Below, one piece after another: positions 6,318 to 8,852 of a stretch of 8,852 nucleotides of DNA; positions within the stretch are counted from its first letter, which is position 1; every line of letters begins with the position of its first letter. A program made the translations under genes and the position numbers. This DNA comes from Caulobacteraceae bacterium (lineage in GTDB: Bacteria; Pseudomonadota; Alphaproteobacteria; Caulobacterales; Caulobacteraceae), in contig SDZP01000128.1 in assembly GCA_004144935.1 (NCBI GenBank), forward strand, positions 1-8,852, read 5' to 3'. A model generated the notes under the pieces. It was not told the origin of the DNA. It worked only from the letters and a program-made list of their open reading frames with translations, and made no database searches.

Positions 6318-6767
6318 ATGAAGGAAGTCGACATCAAGGACCTCGGCACGCTGGTCGGCCAGGAGATCGGGGTCAGCGACTGGGTCGAGATCACCCAGGA
6401 GCGGGTCAACCAGTTCGCCGAGGCGACCGGCGACCACCAGTGGATCCACGTCGACGTCGAGCGCGCCAACCGCGAGATGGGCGGCCCCATCGCCCACGGC
6501 TACCTGACCCTGTCGCTGATCCCATTCCTCGGCGCCGGCCTGCTGCGCGTCACCGGGGTGACCCGCGGCATCAACTATGGCTCGGACAAGGTGCGCTTCA
6601 CCAACATGGTCCGGGTCGGCAAGCGGGTGCGCATGCGCCAGAAGCTGCTGGCCGCCGAGCCCAAGTCGGGCGGCATCCAGATGAAGAACGAATGCACCAT
6701 CGAGATCGAGGGCGAGGAGCGTCCGGCCTGCGTCGCCGAGACCATCTCGGTCATCTACGGGGCCTGA
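6318..6767 (+). CDS. MaoC-family (R)-specific enoyl-CoA hydratase/dehydratase
   Basis: A complete 149-residue single hot-dog domain, the normal length for the family. The hydratase-2 motif is at residues 36-48 (ATGDHQWIHVDVE), with catalytic candidates D39 and H44. It is followed by GPIAHGYLTLSLIPFL (55-70) and the conserved strand segment INYGSDKVRFTNMVRVGKRV around 85-105. Relatives hydrate trans-2-enoyl-CoA to (R)-3-hydroxyacyl-CoA, in beta-oxidation side routes or polyester precursor supply; the NodN/Rv0130-like subgroup is the closest resemblance. The protein is probably a cytoplasmic dimer. ATG 6318 is supported by AAGGG (6306-6310) 7 nt upstream. The gene is divergent from the MmyB-type regulator, a plausible controller, and convergent with the GNAT gene 8 bp downstream. 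Confidence 0.92.
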   Translation: MKEVDIKDLGTLVGQEIGVSDWVEITQERVNQFAEATGDHQWIHVDVERANREMGGPIAHGYLTLSLIPFLGAGLLRVTGVTRGINYGSDKVRFTNMVRVGKRVRMRQKLLAAEPKSGGIQMKNECTIEIEGEERPACVAETISVIYGA

Positions 6768-6775
6768 TTTCGCGA

Positions 6776-7942
6776 TCAGACGCTGCGCGCGGTCGGCCGT
6801 CCTTCGGGGCGGCCGATTTGCGTTGAGCCCTCCCCCAGGGGCGGCGGACGCAGGCAGAAGCTGTAGTCGCCGTCATAGGGCGTCGGATGCCAGGCGTCGG
6901 CCAGGGCGGCGTCGACGTCCGGCGCGAAGCGGGCGTGGCAATGGCCGTGCGTCGCCTGCCGATGCGCCCCGGGCAGGTCGGCGAGAATGGCGTCGAGCGC
7001 CGGCGAGACCGTCTGCAGCCTGACCCGGGCGACACCCAGGCTCCTGGCGTTGTCGACCAGGGTGCGGACCAGAGCCGGGATGGCCTCGACTTCGTGGTCG
7101 GCCGGGGCGATCAGGTCGACGATGTCCAGGCAGGGCTGGTCGATCTCGGTCTGTTTGGTGAAATAGGCCAGCAGATATCCGGCCAGGCGGCCCTCGCGCT
7201 CGTAGCCCAGCAGGATCGGCCGACGGGTCAGATCGGGATCCGCCAGCCGCCAGCGCAGGCTGGCGCTGTCCCGCGCCGCCAGCAACCGTCCGTCCTGCTG
7301 CAGACGCGACCAGAGCCCGTCGAAGCGGCCGTCGACCTCCTGCTCGAACATCACCCGCACGCCCGGCGCCAGGCGGCTGACCGTGCCGTGGCGCAGACGG
7401 TCGCTGATGAACCGCTCGCCCTTCGACCGCACCCCGTCGAACCCCCGCAGCGTGCTCACCTTCCACAGCAGCCGCTCGCCGATCACCCCCGGCAGGTCGA
7501 CCCACCAGCTGTACTTCACATCGTGGGTGGCGCTCGGCCAGGCCTCCAGGGCGTAGTGGCGATAGTGGCCGGCGGAGACGGCGTTGGCGTTGAACAGATA
7601 GATGGCGAACCGGCCCGGCTGCTCGGCCAGGGCCCGCAACACCATGCGGCCGGCCCCCTTGGCGCGGGGATGGGCCAGGAAGGTGTGCCCCGTGGCGCCG
7701 CGGAGCACCCGCGTCCCGAAATGGAACCGCTGCACGAAGTTGCCGAGGAAGGCGGACACCTCGCCGTCCTTTTCGCAGACCCAGCCGGCGGGGCCGGCGT
7801 CGCCGTCATCCCGCGCTCCTGGCGGCCCCTCGGCCAGCCAGGCCCAGCCCGCGGCGCTGCGCTGCGGCCACCAGGCCCAGTCGCACAGCGCGTTGACGGC
7901 CGCGGCGTCGGCGGCTTCGAACGGTCTCAAAAGATAAGTCAC
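6776..7942 (-). CDS. GNAT-type N-acyltransferase with two GNAT-like lobes
   Basis: A 388-residue protein. The N-terminal lobe begins TYLLRPFEAADAAAVNALC and carries an acyl-CoA-binding-like R-x-x-G-x-G segment, HPRAKGAGRMVLRAL at 91-105 (R93, G96, G98). A second lobe at about 225-330 contains SASLRWRLADPD (226-237), ILLGYEREGRLAGYLLAYF (243-261) and the DIVDLIAP strand. The end, WHPTPYDGDYSFCLRPP (351-367), resembles the terminal W...DGD of large GNAT/FemAB-like acyltransferases found near polysaccharide genes. Transfer of an acyl group from acyl-CoA is the family role; the substrate is unknown. GTG 7942 is preferred because GGAG (7948-7951) lies 5 nt upstream; GTG 7945 directly before it is the alternative. 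The last about 20 residues look unconserved and overlap the terminator of the hydratase. Its promoter region is shared with the divergent oligopeptidase. Confidence 0.82.
   Translation of the reverse strand: MTYLLRPFEAADAAAVNALCDWAWWPQRSAAGWAWLAEGPPGARDDGDAGPAGWVCEKDGEVSAFLGNFVQRFHFGTRVLRGATGHTFLAHPRAKGAGRMVLRALAEQPGRFAIYLFNANAVSAGHYRHYALEAWPSATHDVKYSWWVDLPGVIGERLLWKVSTLRGFDGVRSKGERFISDRLRHGTVSRLAPGVRVMFEQEVDGRFDGLWSRLQQDGRLLAARDSASLRWRLADPDLTRRPILLGYEREGRLAGYLLAYFTKQTEIDQPCLDIVDLIAPADHEVEAIPALVRTLVDNARSLGVARVRLQTVSPALDAILADLPGAHRQATHGHCHARFAPDVDAALADAWHPTPYDGDYSFCLRPPPLGEGSTQIGRPEGRPTARSV
6793..6819 (+). terminator. Intrinsic terminator-like hairpin with UUCG loop for the hydratase gene
   Basis: TCGGCCG (6793-6799) pairs with CGGCCGA (6810-6816). 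The stem continues inward through one G-U and two G-C pairs to a C(TTCG)G tetraloop at 6803-6806, giving ten pairs, followed by TTT at 6817-6819. It begins 25 nt after the MaoC stop codon. The exceptionally stable cUUCGg loop forms on plus-strand RNA, so it fits termination of the hydratase transcript. The T-tract is short. The sequence lies within the 3' coding end of the opposing GNAT gene. Confidence 0.6.
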
Positions 7943-8007
7943 CACTGCTCCAGATCGGGGCGGAAGAAGGCCTTACACCGTCCCTGAGCAATGGCCGGGC
8001 CAAAAAA

Positions 8008-8036
8008 GTGACCGCATGGTAACCGCAGGATTAACC
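8008..8036 (+). repeat. Tandem GT(A/G)ACCGCA(T/G)G repeat plus TTAACC
   Basis: GTGACCGCATG (8008-8018) is followed without gap by GTAACCGCAGG (8019-8029), matching at 9 of 11 positions, and then by ATTAACC (8030-8036). The shared T(A/G)ACC cores recur at 11 and 12 bp, about one helical turn each. TTAACC resembles a CtrA half-site, but the spacing does not match the TTAA-N7-TTAA consensus. The site lies between the divergent GNAT and oligopeptidase genes, suggesting an operator. Confidence 0.38.
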
Positions 8037-8082
8037 CTCTGCGCCTGAAGCCGGCTTCCGCCGCCGCGCGCCGGCCGATCTA

Positions 8083-8150
8083 ATTCCGCCAGACGAGCCC
8101 GGAATCCGCTCGATCCGGCCGCCGTCTGCGTTGACCCGGCGCGACGGGTC
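8083..8150 (+). repeat. Two inverted repeats in the oligopeptidase upstream region
   Basis: ATTCCG (8083-8088) with CGGAAT (8100-8105) and GACCCG (8133-8138) with CGGGTC (8145-8150) are perfect 6-bp inverted repeats with loops of 11 and 6 nt. They precede the terminator-like hairpin at 8171-8191. TTGACC at 8131-8136 could instead be a -35 element, in which case these stems lie around the promoter rather than in the transcript. Confidence 0.3.
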
Positions 8151-8170
8151 GGGCCAAGGTCGCCGCCCAT

Positions 8171-8191
8171 GCCGGACGGTCCGGCCTTTTT
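8171..8191 (+). terminator. Terminator-like hairpin in the leader of the oligopeptidase gene
   Basis: GCCGGA (8171-8176) pairs perfectly with TCCGGC (8180-8185) around a CGG loop, followed by C and TTTTT (8187-8191). It ends 21 nt before ATG 8213, on the same strand. No plus-strand gene ends nearby, so it is either an attenuator or insulator in the oligopeptidase leader, or a 5' stem of its transcript. The stem is short, so termination strength is uncertain. Confidence 0.45.
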
Positions 8192-8212
8192 CCATCCCGG
8201 GGGTGTCTCCAT

Positions 8213-8852
8213 ATGAACCGTCGTGAAGTCCTGGCGGCCAGCGCCGCCGCCGCCGCCCTCCTCCCAGGTCAGGTCATGTCCGCAACCAACTCCAAGCCCG
8301 TCCCGCCTGTCGCGAAGAAGGAGCCGAAGGTCATCGAACAGCTCGGCCGCAAGCGGACCGACAACTACGCCTGGATGAAGGACGACAACTGGCAGGCGGT
8401 GCTGCGCGACCCGACCATCGTCAAGGCCGACGTCAAGGCCCACCTGACCGAAGAGAACGCCTACACCAAGGCCATGCTGTCCTCGACCGAGGACCTGCAG
8501 GGCAAGATGTTCGAAGAGATGAAGGGCCGCGTCAAAGAGGACGACAGCAGCGTCCCCTCGGGCGACGGCCAGTGGGAATACTACACCGAGTTCGAAAAGG
8601 GCGCGCAACACCCCAAGTTCATGCGCCGAGGCCGCAAGCCGCCGTACGTGCTGGACGGCAAGCTGGTCACCGAGGTTCGAGCCGTCGCCGCGCCGCAGCT
8701 GCTGCTCGACGCCGACGCCCTGGCCAAGGGCAAGGCCTACTCCGAGGTTGCCGCCACGGCGCACAGCAGCGACCACAAGCTGTTCGCCTATGCCGAAGAC
8801 GCGCAGGGGTCCGAATTCCACTCCATCTTCGTCAAGGACCTGGAGACGGGAC
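8213..8852 (+). CDS. S9-family oligopeptidase (oligopeptidase B-like), N-terminal part, Tat-exported
   Basis: The first 213 residues are present and the gene runs off the right edge. Residues 1-24 form a twin-arginine signal (NRREVLAAS, then an alanine/leucine stretch to VMSA), implying Tat-dependent export to the periplasm. The mature start matches the S9A oligopeptidase B/prolyl oligopeptidase propeller region: RKRTDNYAWMKDD at 46-58, ENAYTKAML at 81-89, LQGKMFEEMKGRVKEDDSSVP at 95-115 and QWEYYTEFEKGAQHP at 120-134. Family members run about 680-720 residues, with the Ser-Asp-His triad in the C-terminal hydrolase domain, which is outside the window. They cleave short peptides, in the B type after basic residues; that specificity is not visible here. 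ATG 8213 is chosen for the intact Tat signal. The ribosome binding site (GGGGG, 8199-8203) is unremarkable. The gene is divergent from the GNAT gene. Confidence 0.88.
   Translation, partial: MNRREVLAASAAAAALLPGQVMSATNSKPVPPVAKKEPKVIEQLGRKRTDNYAWMKDDNWQAVLRDPTIVKADVKAHLTEENAYTKAMLSSTEDLQGKMFEEMKGRVKEDDSSVPSGDGQWEYYTEFEKGAQHPKFMRRGRKPPYVLDGKLVTEVRAVAAPQLLLDADALAKGKAYSEVAATAHSSDHKLFAYAEDAQGSEFHSIFVKDLETG

Noticed and set aside
6887..7987. Plus-strand open frame opposite the GNAT gene
   Set aside because: It is rich in Gly, Gln, Val and Ala with no family resemblance, and the minus strand encodes a coherent acyltransferase.
8019..8036. CtrA binding site
   Set aside because: TTAACC is half-site-like, but the partner is GTAACC at 12-bp spacing rather than TTAA-N7-TTAA (11 bp), so the consensus is not met.
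7973..8821. Minus-strand open frame covering the oligopeptidase start
   Set aside because: The plus strand shows a Tat signal and clear S9A propeller motifs; the reverse frame is an artefact of high GC.

Overview
The window is GC-rich, with strong G/C bias at third codon positions, twin-arginine export signals, GTG starts and a gene set typical of Alphaproteobacteria. The style of the acyl-CoA synthetase, the MmyB-type regulator and the TIGR03032 protein suggests a Caulobacteraceae member such as Phenylobacterium or Caulobacter. That placement is inferred from protein character, since no rRNA or other marker gene is present. No tRNA, rRNA, CRISPR array, insertion sequence or prophage gene was seen.

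Layout: (1) 2-256, C-terminal end of an unrecognised plus-strand protein. (2) 373-1908, an AMP-forming acyl-CoA synthetase with all core motifs. (3) 1962-2858 and 3007-4002, two tandem paralogous proteins of unknown family, each with two predicted helix-turn-helix regions; the second runs 104 bp into the convergent small gene at 3899-4153. (4) 4231-5307 and 5363-6181, both minus strand: a TIGR03032-family protein of unknown function, downstream of an XRE/MmyB-type regulator. (5) 6318-6767, a MaoC-type hydratase divergent from the regulator. (6) 6776-7942, a minus-strand two-lobed GNAT-type acyltransferase convergent with the hydratase (8 bp gap), with a terminator hairpin for the hydratase inside its 3' end. 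(7) 8213 to the edge, the N-terminal part of a Tat-exported S9-family oligopeptidase (oligopeptidase B-like).

Functional picture: the synthetase and the hydratase both act on acyl-CoA chemistry, and MmyB-type regulators are thought to sense small hydrophobic ligands, so a loose lipid-metabolism theme is possible, but the genes are not one operon. The least explained part is the tandem double-HTH pair. The spacer between the two genes carries three phased copies of TGA(A/G)CGG, the second gene contains a 16-bp perfect palindrome near its start, and CTTGAGCGG recurs upstream of the acyl-CoA synthetase. Two other intergenic regions hold short direct repeats that look like operators, and the oligopeptidase leader contains a terminator-like hairpin just before the start codon.
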